A stretch of DNA of 25,262 nt from JBBDRV01 sp040905285 (GTDB taxonomy: Bacteria > Bacteroidota > Rhodothermia > Balneolales > Balneolaceae). The stretch lies in NCBI GenBank assembly GCA_040905285.1, contig JBBDRV010000177.1, positions 1-25,262 on the forward strand. Reading direction: 5' to 3'. Shown piece after piece: positions 7,062 through 14,600 of this stretch (its first letter is position 1; every line of letters begins with the position of its first letter). The notes beneath the pieces were generated by a model, which saw nothing but the letters and a program-made list of their open reading frames with translations, made no database searches and was not told where the DNA came from. A program made the position numbers and the translations under genes.

Positions 7062-9222
7062 TCATCAAAATCCCGAGAATTCTCCGGGCGGCTTTTGCAA
7101 TGACCGTGCCCGGGCCGAACACAGCAGCAACGCCCCTGTCATAAAGGAACCGGTAATCCTGCCGGGGAATGACTCCGCCGGCTATCACCATGATATCATC
7201 CCTGCCAAGTTTTTCAAGTTCTTTGATAACCTGCGGGATCAGGCTTTTGTGCCCGCCGGCCAGGCTGGATATGCCCAGAACGTGCACATCATTTTCAACC
7301 GCCTGGAGAGCGGCCTCTTCCGGAGTCTGGAAAAGCGGTCCGATATCAACGTCAAAACCGATATCCGCAAAACTGGTAGAGATAACCTTCGCTCCCCGGT
7401 CATGGCCGTCCTGTCCCATTTTGGTCATCAGCAAGCGGGGTCGCCGGCCTTCCATCTCCTCAAACCGCCCGGCCATGGCCAGAGCCTTTTGGAATTCCCC
7501 GTTATGGCTGATCTCTGAAGAATACACACCGCTTATCAGGGTTGAGGTTGCCTGGTACCGTCCGAAAACCTGCTCCATCGCTTCGGTGATCTCACCGAGA
7601 GTTGCCCGGTGGCGTGCAGCGTCTATGGCTGATTCCAGCAGGTTTCCTTTGCCATTCTCCGCACAGCGTGCAAGGGCTTTCAGTGATTCGGACACAGCCT
7701 TTTGGTCTCTTTCCTTCTTTACTTTCTCGAGACGGTCTATCTGGGACTTGCGCACTTTTTCATTGTCTACCTCAAGAATATCAAGCGCATCTTCTTTTTC
7801 CAAGCGGTACTTGTTCACTCCCGCTATCAGTTCTTTTCCACTGTCGATACGGGCCTGTTTCCTGGCGGCCGCTTCCTCGATACGCCTTTTGGGAACACCC
7901 GTTTCAATAGCTTTTGTCATTCCGCCCAGTTCTTCCGCCTCTTCGATGAGCATCCAGGCCCTGCGTGCCAGTCTGTCCGTCAGATACTCGAGGTACCAGG
8001 ATCCGGCCCAGGGGTCGATCGCCCGGGTGATGCCCGTCTCTTTCTGAAGATAGAGCTGGGTATTCCGTGCTATGCGGGCCGAGAAATCGGTGGGGAGGGC
8101 CATGGCCTCGTCAAGAGAGTTGGTGTGAAGAGACTGAATCTGTCCGGAGACCGCTGCCAGGGCCTCTATGCAGGTTCTGGTTACATTGTTATAGGGATCC
8201 TGTTCGGAAAGGCTCCAGCCTGAAGTCTGGCAATGAGCGCGAAGAGAGAGGGATTTTGGATTTTCCGGCTGAAACTGCCGGATCATTTTTGCCCACAGCA
8301 GCCTGCCCGCCCGCAATTTGGCCACCTCCATGAAATGATTCATGCCCACGGCCCAGAAAAAGGAAATACGCGGTGCAAAGTCATCAATTCCAAGGCCCGT
8401 CCCAAGCCCTGCCCTCACATACTCCAGTCCGTTGGCCAGTGTGTAGGCAAGTTCTATATCAGCCGTTCCTCCCGCTTCATGAATATGATACCCGCTCACG
8501 CTGACCGAATTGAAACGGGGCATCTTTTCCGAGGTATAGCGAATGATATCACTGACAATCCTCATGGAGGGAGCGGGGGGATAGATATAGGTATTCCGGA
8601 CCATGAATTCCTTCAGGATATCATTCTGAATCGTTCCGGCAAGCTTTTCAGGAGACACACCCTGCTCTTCCGCCGTTACAATATAAAAGGCCAGAATCGG
8701 GATGACCGCGCCGTTCATTGTCATGGAGACGGACATGTCATCCATGGGAATCCGGTCGAAAAGGATTTTCATATCCCCGACCGTGTCAATGGCCACACCA
8801 GCCTTCCCCACATCTCCGGCCACCCTGGGGTGATCGGAGTCATAACCGCGGTGGGTAGCCAGGTCAAAAGCGATGCTGAGGCCTTTTTGCCCTGCGGCGA
8901 GATTTCTTCTGTAAAATTTGTTTGATTCCTCAGCAGTTGAAAACCCTGCATACTGACGAATGGTCCACGGGCGGGTTGTATACATTGTGGGATAAGGCCC
9001 CCCGAGATAAGGCGGTATTCCTGCGGCAAATTCAAGATGATGAAGGTCTTCGACGTCTTCGCGGGTAAAATACGGTTTGACAGGAATCTTTTCCGGTGTC
9101 TCCCACAAATTCTGTTCCTCCGCTTTTTTTTCATGGCCGCGGACAGACTTTTTTGCAGGACTGCCGTTATCCGGCTCCGCCACCGGCCTGTAATCCATTT
9201 TTGAAAAATCAGGTCTGTTCAT
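7039..9222 (-). CDS. mcmA: Methylmalonyl-CoA mutase, large (cobalamin-binding catalytic) subunit
   Basis: Interconverts succinyl-CoA and (R)-methylmalonyl-CoA using adenosylcobalamin. The TIM-barrel domain (about residues 50-560) carries TRPWTIRQYAGFST with Y91 (equivalent to Tyr89 of the Propionibacterium enzyme), R209 in FMVRNTY (Arg207) and H246 in SGYHIHEAGG (His244). Tyr and Arg at the first two sites indicate methylmalonyl-CoA rather than isobutyryl-CoA specificity, where Phe and Gln occur. The C-terminal B12-binding domain (about 595-725) has the base-off motif DGHDRG (D605, H607, G610), plus GISSLAGGHK and AGGVIP. The 727-residue length is complete. Its ATG lies inside the end of mcmB (14-nt overlap), and meaB overlaps its 3' end. 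Confidence 0.97.
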   Translation of the reverse strand: MNRPDFSKMDYRPVAEPDNGSPAKKSVRGHEKKAEEQNLWETPEKIPVKPYFTREDVEDLHHLEFAAGIPPYLGGPYPTMYTTRPWTIRQYAGFSTAEESNKFYRRNLAAGQKGLSIAFDLATHRGYDSDHPRVAGDVGKAGVAIDTVGDMKILFDRIPMDDMSVSMTMNGAVIPILAFYIVTAEEQGVSPEKLAGTIQNDILKEFMVRNTYIYPPAPSMRIVSDIIRYTSEKMPRFNSVSVSGYHIHEAGGTADIELAYTLANGLEYVRAGLGTGLGIDDFAPRISFFWAVGMNHFMEVAKLRAGRLLWAKMIRQFQPENPKSLSLRAHCQTSGWSLSEQDPYNNVTRTCIEALAAVSGQIQSLHTNSLDEAMALPTDFSARIARNTQLYLQKETGITRAIDPWAGSWYLEYLTDRLARRAWMLIEEAEELGGMTKAIETGVPKRRIEEAAARKQARIDSGKELIAGVNKYRLEKEDALDILEVDNEKVRKSQIDRLEKVKKERDQKAVSESLKALARCAENGKGNLLESAIDAARHRATLGEITEAMEQVFGRYQATSTLISGVYSSEISHNGEFQKALAMAGRFEEMEGRRPRLLMTKMGQDGHDRGAKVISTSFADIGFDVDIGPLFQTPEEAALQAVENDVHVLGISSLAGGHKSLIPQVIKELEKLGRDDIMVIAGGVIPRQDYRFLYDRGVAAVFGPGTVIAKAARRILGILMNEHGDYE

Positions 9223-11242
9223 GCTCTTGATCCCGTTTTTTAAGATGATTCAGAATGTGCAGGAGGGCATCACGTATATTCATCCCTTCATGGAAGAAGA
9301 AATCAACAGACGGACCATCCGTTTCATTCAGTTCGGTGTGCGGCTCATCCGGGCCTGCCACAGCAAGGAGAGGCCCGGGCCGGCCGGCGTATGTGTCGTG
9401 AAATGACCTGGCCAGCTGTTCATTTACAGGGTCGGAACTGCAGAGGACAACGAACAGGGGATTCACTTTTTCCGTCTCTTCCCGCACTTCTTCCGGCCGG
9501 CTGCCCGCCGGCCGGCTGATAACCTCCAGTCCTGCAAGCCCGAGAAAGCTGCGGGCAAAGTCCGCGGCTTTCCCGCTTTCAGCGTCCCCGTCCGACCGGA
9601 CCAGCAGGGCTTTCCGGCGTTCCTCCGGTACCATTTCCAGAATGGCGGTCCGCAGCTCCTCGAATGGCAGGGCCAGGCGCCGGGGTTCCAGCGGGGTGAT
9701 CACCTGCTTTTGCGGATCCAGCAGAGCATCAATCGTGTCGCCGACAGTTCCGCCGGAGCGGAATACTTCCTGAATATCAGGTATGCAGTTTTCCCGGGTG
9801 ACCGGCTTTGTATTATCGGATATTTTCAGGGAGTCGACCGGATTCTCTCTGTACAGGGCCTCCGGTTTTTCTGCGGCCGGCCCGGGATAACAGTTGACGC
9901 CGATCAGGGAAAGAGTTCCCCGGTCCGCAGCATTTTCTTTATTGCGGGCAGACTTATTTACGGAGAACTGGATCATGCGGCCTTCAAGCGCTTTTTGAAA
10001 TCCTCCCTGTTTTTCAATCATCTGAAACTCCTGCCAGGCACTTTTCGCAATCTGGTCTGTCAGAGCTTCAACATAATAGGATCCGGCTGCCGGGTCCGCC
10101 ACTTTTCCGAGATGGGATTCATGCTCCAGGATATGGTGGACATTGCGTGCAATCCTGGAAGAAAATGTCCCCGGCCTTGTGACAGCTGAGTCAAAAGGCA
10201 GGATTGCAAGAGAATCGGCCCCGCCGAAAATTGCAGACATCGATGCAGTTGTGGCGCGCAGCATATTGTTCCAGGACTCTGAGGCTGTCATATTGTAGGG
10301 CGAGGTAACGGCATGTATATGAAGACCCTCAGCGGCATCTGCCCCGAGTCCGTAAGCGTCCGCAATACGCGACCAAAGCAGTCTCGCCGCCCGGAATTTT
10401 GCAATTTCAGGAAAGTAGAGCGATCCTGCGGAGAGCTGCATCCAGAAAGACCGGGCAGCATGGGCCGGATCCTCAGTTCCGGCAAGATATTCGCTGCCGA
10501 TGGCAAGGGCGATGCCAAGTTCCTGCACGAGGCCGGCACCGCACCGGTGATAGAAAAGCCCGTCAGCGGACAGGGTTTTAAAGGGATATTGACCTGAAAG
10601 ATCACGGATCCTCCTCCAAAGCAACTTTTCAGGAAGGGGAAGTCTTCCTTTTTCAGCCATATAAGTCCAGGGGTCAAACAGGAAGAATGCCTGCACCTGA
10701 CTGAGCCGGATCCCTTCTTCCTCCGCCAGGTTGAGCAGCATCGCAACCATGGCGGGAGAGGTCATTCCGCTTTCCAGCATCAGGCCTGTTATTGTCAAAT
10801 CGATATTACTCAGAAAAACCCTGAAATCTTCCTGGGTTTGGATCTGCGTACCACTCATATCACCGCCCAGCATGCCGGCATCTGGCGTGGCTATACAGCG
10901 GGCGTGTATTATGCCGCTGCCCATTTTTACGGCTTCCAGGGCGGCTTTGTTGGCGTCAGCCGGATCAGAGGCCGTAACAAGCTCTGCGGGCTTCCAGGAC
11001 ATTTTTGACTGCCTGCCCCGGACATAGGGAGGTTCACCCGGTTTGCTGTCCAGATAAGATATCTGCCGCCAGATGTCTTTTCTGTAAAAAGGCAGGGCGC
11101 TGAAGCCCTCTGTCGTATCCCAGGCAAGTTCTTCCCGGTAATCGGCTCCCTTCAGATCTCTCCGTATAATTCTTTCCAGCTCGTCCGAGGAGACCGGTTC
11201 AAATTCGTTAAATAAACGGGTATTGGTTTCAAAGCTGTCCAT
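9209..11242 (-). CDS. mcmB: Methylmalonyl-CoA mutase, small (non-cobalamin) subunit
   Basis: Partner subunit of the heterodimeric mutase encoded by the next gene. It keeps the barrel-like domain (for example GGDMSGTQIQTQEDFR, FSSRIARNVHHILEHESHLGK broken into its motifs, and DPAAGSYYVE). The active-site Tyr/Arg/His set is not conserved. In the C-terminal domain (about residues 555-675) the position of DxHxxG reads DGDAESG, so no cobalamin lower ligand is available, as expected of this subunit. The 677-residue length is typical. The ATG at 11242 is preceded by two tandem near-identical 19-nt units (11249-11286). It starts the three-gene operon, with stop and next start overlapping by 14 nt, and is transcribed divergently from the acyl-CoA dehydrogenase gene. 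Confidence 0.94.
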   Translation of the reverse strand: MDSFETNTRLFNEFEPVSSDELERIIRRDLKGADYREELAWDTTEGFSALPFYRKDIWRQISYLDSKPGEPPYVRGRQSKMSWKPAELVTASDPADANKAALEAVKMGSGIIHARCIATPDAGMLGGDMSGTQIQTQEDFRVFLSNIDLTITGLMLESGMTSPAMVAMLLNLAEEEGIRLSQVQAFFLFDPWTYMAEKGRLPLPEKLLWRRIRDLSGQYPFKTLSADGLFYHRCGAGLVQELGIALAIGSEYLAGTEDPAHAARSFWMQLSAGSLYFPEIAKFRAARLLWSRIADAYGLGADAAEGLHIHAVTSPYNMTASESWNNMLRATTASMSAIFGGADSLAILPFDSAVTRPGTFSSRIARNVHHILEHESHLGKVADPAAGSYYVEALTDQIAKSAWQEFQMIEKQGGFQKALEGRMIQFSVNKSARNKENAADRGTLSLIGVNCYPGPAAEKPEALYRENPVDSLKISDNTKPVTRENCIPDIQEVFRSGGTVGDTIDALLDPQKQVITPLEPRRLALPFEELRTAILEMVPEERRKALLVRSDGDAESGKAADFARSFLGLAGLEVISRPAGSRPEEVREETEKVNPLFVVLCSSDPVNEQLARSFHDTYAGRPGPLLAVAGPDEPHTELNETDGPSVDFFFHEGMNIRDALLHILNHLKKRDQEHEQT

Positions 11243-11437
11243 AACACTTCTCTGTCGTTCTTAACTGTCTCTGTCATTCCTAACTGTAAATGCAAAATAG
11301 CTATGAACCGTTTGGAAACCTAAGTACCATCAGCTTCAACGATCAGGTTCACATAAAAGCGCTCCCGAATCTCCATATTAAATACCTATATTAATGAAAA
11401 GAGAAGAATTTCAGCCGTAATTTCAATTCAGGAAGAT
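11243..11437. promoter_or_regulatory. Divergent promoter region, mcmB operon and acyl-CoA dehydrogenase
   Basis: This 195-nt region separates two divergent catabolic units and must hold both promoters. Near mcmB there are two tandem 19-nt copies (next entry). Near the dehydrogenase the sequence becomes AT-rich, with ATTAA (11377-11381) and TTAAT (11391-11395) as a short inverted repeat. I cannot assign firm -35/-10 or Bacteroidota-type -33/-7 boxes. Shared control of both units is inference from the layout. Confidence 0.45.
11249..11286. repeat. Tandem pair of 19-nt near-repeats upstream of mcmB
   Basis: Copy 1 is TCTCTGTCGTTCTTAACTG (11249-11267) and copy 2 is TCTCTGTCATTCCTAACTG (11268-11286). 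They are directly adjacent and match at 17 of 19 positions. On the minus strand they lie 6-44 nt before the mcmB ATG, so they could be tandem regulator half-sites, a duplicated 5' leader segment, or a replication-slippage product. Confidence 0.8.
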
Positions 11438-12604
11438 ATGTCTCCAGTGGACGGTTCAGTGCCACCCCTTACCCAGCTGACCGAAGATGAGCAAATGCTG
11501 AAAGAGGCAGCGGCTGATTTTGCCGGGAAAAGTATCAAACCCAAAGTACTTGAGATGGATGAAGCCGCCAGACTGGACCCGGATCTGATTCGTCAATTTT
11601 TTGAACGGGGCTTGATGGGAATCGAAATTCCGGAAAAATATGACGGCGCCGGGGGTACTTTTTTTATGAGCATACTTGCCATCGAGCAGATCTCGAGGGT
11701 GGATGCATCAGCCGGGGTTTTTATGGATGTCCAGAATACGCTGGTAAACAACGCTTTCCTCCGCTGGGGAAGTGAAGATATAAAGCAGCGATTTCTGCCT
11801 CTTCTGGCGAATGAGAAAGTGGGCGCATACTGCCTGTCGGAAGCAGGCTCGGGAAGTGATGCATTTGCACTGAAAACCACAGCGAAAGCAGACGCGGATC
11901 ACTACATACTGAATGGTGCCAAGCTCTGGATCACAAACGCGGATGAAGCGGATATTTTTCTTGTTTTTGCAAATATCAATCCCGGCGACGGTTACAGGGG
12001 CATTACGGCTTTTGTCGTGGAACGGGAGACTGAAGGACTGTCCGTATCGGGAAAAGAGAATAAACTGGGAATTCGTGCAAGTTCCACATGCGAGGTGCTC
12101 CTTGAGAATGTAAGGGTGTGCCGGGCGAATGTGCTCGGTATGGCAGGGGAAGGTTACAAAGTAGCGATCGAAACACTGAACGAAGGCCGTATCGGCATTG
12201 GTGCCCAGATGACAGGAATTGCACAGGGTGCGTTTGATGCAGCCGTTGCCTATACGAAGGAGCGCAGGCAGTTCGGGAAAGCAATTTCTGATTTTCAGGG
12301 TGTGCAGTTCCAGCTTGCCCGGATGGCTACGGATATTGAAACAGCGCGACTGCTTGTGTACAATGCCGCACGCATGAAAGCGGCCAATCAGCCTTTTCAA
12401 AAACAGGCGGCGATGGCCAAATATTACAGCTCTGAAGTTGCAGAAAAAGTCAGTTCTCTCGCAATTGATCTTTACGGCGGTTACGGATACGTAAAAGAGT
12501 ATCCGGTGGAAAAATTTTACAGGGATTCGAAAATCGGTAAAATTTACGAGGGAACGTCGAATATGCAGCTTCAGACCATTGCCAAATTACTGTTGAAAGA
12601 GTAG
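11438..12604 (+). CDS. Acyl-CoA dehydrogenase, short/branched-chain type
   Basis: FAD-dependent alpha,beta-dehydrogenation of an acyl-CoA, passing electrons to ETF. The 388-residue protein has the full three-domain family layout: N-terminal helical part, FAD-contacting beta domain with AYCLSEAGSGSDA (130-142) and KLWITNA (162-168), and a C-terminal helical domain with ERRQFGK (275-281). The catalytic base is E371 in IYEGTSNMQ. Glu at this C-terminal site is that of short, medium and short/branched-chain enzymes; isovaleryl- and long-chain enzymes place it elsewhere. The C-terminus YEGTSNMQLQTIAKLL resembles short/branched-chain dehydrogenases (ACADSB-like). Divergence from the methylmalonyl-CoA mutase operon fits valine or isoleucine breakdown, but exact chain specificity is uncertain. 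The ATG at 11438 is preceded by AGGA. Confidence 0.9.
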   Translation: MSPVDGSVPPLTQLTEDEQMLKEAAADFAGKSIKPKVLEMDEAARLDPDLIRQFFERGLMGIEIPEKYDGAGGTFFMSILAIEQISRVDASAGVFMDVQNTLVNNAFLRWGSEDIKQRFLPLLANEKVGAYCLSEAGSGSDAFALKTTAKADADHYILNGAKLWITNADEADIFLVFANINPGDGYRGITAFVVERETEGLSVSGKENKLGIRASSTCEVLLENVRVCRANVLGMAGEGYKVAIETLNEGRIGIGAQMTGIAQGAFDAAVAYTKERRQFGKAISDFQGVQFQLARMATDIETARLLVYNAARMKAANQPFQKQAAMAKYYSSEVAEKVSSLAIDLYGGYGYVKEYPVEKFYRDSKIGKIYEGTSNMQLQTIAKLLLKE

Positions 12605-12715
12605 GGCTGGTGCCAAACAGCCAATCTTTCCTGTTTACTGCTTGCGGAACGAATGTAAAACAAAGACCTGTTCGTTAGCTAACTGCGGAATGAACTAAAT
12701 TTTGTGTCAGCCGTC
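12605..12715. other. Intergenic spacer with short repeats
   Basis: A weak hairpin, GGCTG (12605-12609) with CAGCC (12618-12622), directly follows the dehydrogenase stop but has no T-run. TGCGGAACGAA (12643-12653) and TGCGGAATGAA (12684-12694) are direct repeats with one mismatch, and AACGAA with TTCGTT makes an inverted pair between them. No clear promoter was identified for the PAS protein. Confidence 0.35.
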
Positions 12716-13993
12716 ATGAAGAAAACGGTACATGATATTTTAAAAAAATACAGCAGGGGGGATAACAAATCACTCCAAAAACTTGAGGACCTGTTTTCCC
12801 GGCTGAATGAAGAGGCAGATAAATACAGGGGATACCTGGATCTTCTTGAAAGAACAATACAGAATGACTACGATTCCATTATCATAACCGAACTTGAACT
12901 GAAAGCCCCCGGACCACGCATCGTCTATGTGAATGAAGGTTTTACAAGAATGACAGGTTATGGGCGGGAGGAGGTTGTCGGCAAGACGCCACGTATTCTG
13001 CAGGGAGAGAAAACCGACCGGGCCGTTCTCGACAAGTTGAAGAAACGACTGCAGGCAGGGCAGCCTTTCTTCGGGCATACGGTAAATTACCGCAAGGATG
13101 GTTCAGAGTTTGTAAATCAATGGGACATCCATCCGCTTGCCGACAAAAATGGGCTTGTCAGTCACTGGGTCTCCTACCAGCATGATGTCACGGAGAGAAA
13201 ACGGATGGAAAAAACGCTTTCCGACACGCGGGTGGAATTTGACAATCTTGAGGAGGACGTCAGGAGCATCATAATCGACCTGGATGAAAAAGGGAATATT
13301 GTCTCTGCCAATAAGGCATTCAGGGAGCTTGTCGGATTTGATGTCGACGACCTCAGGCAGTTCAGGATATGGGATCTGTTATCCAGCGGGGATTCAGACT
13401 CATTCAGGGAAAAGTTCGATATGGTCACTCCGGATAACTTTATAAACCGGAATTACGACCTCGCCCTGACTCCACGCCATGGTGAAGAGATCGAGGTCAT
13501 AGCAAGCACCAAACTTCTGAGCAGTAACGGCCATAAAATCATCCGGGTCAGGTTTGTCAACAGGTCGTTGCAGAAACGAATCATGAATATGCTGGCGAAA
13601 CGGGGGCGCCACCACGATCAGATCCTGGGCAAAAGGACCGACTTTGGCTACAAAGCGGTTAGAAAGGGAGGCGAATATGTTTTTTCAACGATTACAGACA
13701 GCTTCAGTACGGTGACAGGAATGCATGAAGACAAGATTATTGGCTCCAGCGTGAAAACGTTCGTCTTTGAGGATGACTGGCCGAAAGTCCGAAGACACCT
13801 GAATATAGTAATGGGTGGCAAATCGAACACGGAAATATATAAAATCAGGACCCGAAGCGGTCAGATGATTTCAGTTATGGATTCTGCAAACCCTGTAGGC
13901 AGAGATAAACCCGGACCGGCTCATGACGGCGATGTGTCCGGAATCAGGGGCAATGTCTCTATTGAGATTTCTTCAGAACAAAAATTCCTGTAG
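12716..13993 (+). CDS. PAS-only sensory protein (at least two, probably three PAS modules)
   Basis: Numbering from GTG 12704, residues 50-168 form a clear PAS/PAC module: IVYVNEGFTRMTGYGREEVVGKT is followed by PRILQG, then YRKDGSEFVNQW, and it ends in DVTERKRMEK. The LOV-type flavin cysteine (NCRFLQ) is absent; the site reads TPRILQ, so this is not a blue-light LOV domain. Residues 185-290 form a second PAS (IDLDEKGNIVSANKAF, LVGF). Residues about 310-425 look like a divergent third (STITDSFSTVTGM, KTFVFEDDW). There is no histidine kinase, GGDEF, EAL, HTH or membrane segment, so the output partner must be elsewhere. Ligand unknown. I prefer ATG 12716 to the in-frame GTG at 12704, which adds four residues. 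It appears to be transcribed alone. Confidence 0.85.
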   Translation: MKKTVHDILKKYSRGDNKSLQKLEDLFSRLNEEADKYRGYLDLLERTIQNDYDSIIITELELKAPGPRIVYVNEGFTRMTGYGREEVVGKTPRILQGEKTDRAVLDKLKKRLQAGQPFFGHTVNYRKDGSEFVNQWDIHPLADKNGLVSHWVSYQHDVTERKRMEKTLSDTRVEFDNLEEDVRSIIIDLDEKGNIVSANKAFRELVGFDVDDLRQFRIWDLLSSGDSDSFREKFDMVTPDNFINRNYDLALTPRHGEEIEVIASTKLLSSNGHKIIRVRFVNRSLQKRIMNMLAKRGRHHDQILGKRTDFGYKAVRKGGEYVFSTITDSFSTVTGMHEDKIIGSSVKTFVFEDDWPKVRRHLNIVMGGKSNTEIYKIRTRSGQMISVMDSANPVGRDKPGPAHDGDVSGIRGNVSIEISSEQKFL

Positions 13994-14160
13994 GTCCCCT
14001 GCCTTGTTCATCCCCGGGTCCGGGCCTCTTCTGTCTCCCCTCTTCTGTCCGCCAGCCAGCCTGGGCCCCGGCTTCAAACGCTGTTCCCTGCCCTGCTCAC
14101 CTCCCGGCCGCCGGAAAAAAATACTGCAAATCCGGTCTGTAAATCCTTATCTTACCGGTT
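13994..14160. other. GC- and pyrimidine-rich spacer before sufE
   Basis: There is no gene. CCTCTTCTGTC occurs twice, at 14025-14035 and 14039-14049, as an 11-nt direct repeat. GC-rich patches (near 14014-14026 and 14060-14070, and CCGG-N3-CCGG near 14106) could pair, but no stem with a following T-run is evident on the plus strand. No promoter was assigned. Confidence 0.35.
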
Positions 14161-14595
14161 ATGAACATAACAGAGAAACAGGATCGGATTATAAGGGAAT
14201 TTAATCTGCTTGAAGACTGGCAGGACCGGTACAGGTATATTATTAAACTGGGCCAGAAGCTCGACCCGCTGGATAAAAAACATAAAATTGAAGAAAATCT
14301 TGTCCGTGGCTGTCAGTCGCAGGTATGGCTGGTTTCCGAGCTGGAGAAAGACAGGGTTGTTTTTAAGGCGGACAGTGATGCCGCCATTACAAAGGGGCTC
14401 GTAGCGCTGATGGTCAGATTTTATTCCGGAGAGAATCCTGGCACAATCATAGCCACAAACCCCGATTTTATCCGGAAAATCGGGATGCAGGAGCACCTTT
14501 CACCAACCCGCTCCAACGGACTCCTTTCCATGGTGAAGCAGATGAAGATTTACGCAATGGCATTCAAGTCAAAACTGCAGCACCAGGCTGAATAA
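14161..14595 (+). CDS. sufE: Cysteine desulfuration protein SufE
   Basis: Accepts persulfide sulfur from the cysteine desulfurase SufS and passes it to the SUF Fe-S assembly scaffold. The 144-residue protein carries the SufE hallmark VRGCQSQVWL with the acceptor cysteine C51, and the C-terminal SPTRSNGLLSMVKQMK signature. The ATG at 14161 gives the usual N-terminus (EKQDRIIREFNLLEDWQDRY region). No sufS or sufBCD is in the window; instead dsbD begins 5 nt after the stop, so the two are almost certainly co-transcribed. The linkage joins two thiol-transfer functions in different compartments; any direct link is inference. Confidence 0.95.
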   Translation: MNITEKQDRIIREFNLLEDWQDRYRYIIKLGQKLDPLDKKHKIEENLVRGCQSQVWLVSELEKDRVVFKADSDAAITKGLVALMVRFYSGENPGTIIATNPDFIRKIGMQEHLSPTRSNGLLSMVKQMKIYAMAFKSKLQHQAE

Positions 14596-14600
14596 AAAAA

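Noticed and set aside
7169..8047. Plus-strand open frame of 292 codons inside mcmA
   Set aside because: Ser- and Arg-rich translation antisense to a fully conserved mutase gene; shadow.
7039..11242. Isobutyryl-CoA mutase as an alternative identity
   Set aside because: RQYAGF with Tyr and FMVRN with Arg are the methylmalonyl-CoA type; isobutyryl-CoA mutase has Phe and Gln. The two-subunit length pattern with MeaB also fits MCM.
12900..13200. Possible LOV photoreceptor domain in the first PAS
   Set aside because: The flavin-adduct cysteine of NCRFLQ is absent (TPRILQ here).
13923..14204. 93-codon plus frame bridging the PAS gene end and the sufE start
   Set aside because: Pro/Ser/Cys-rich product of the GC- and pyrimidine-rich spacer, overlapping two real genes; no family resemblance.
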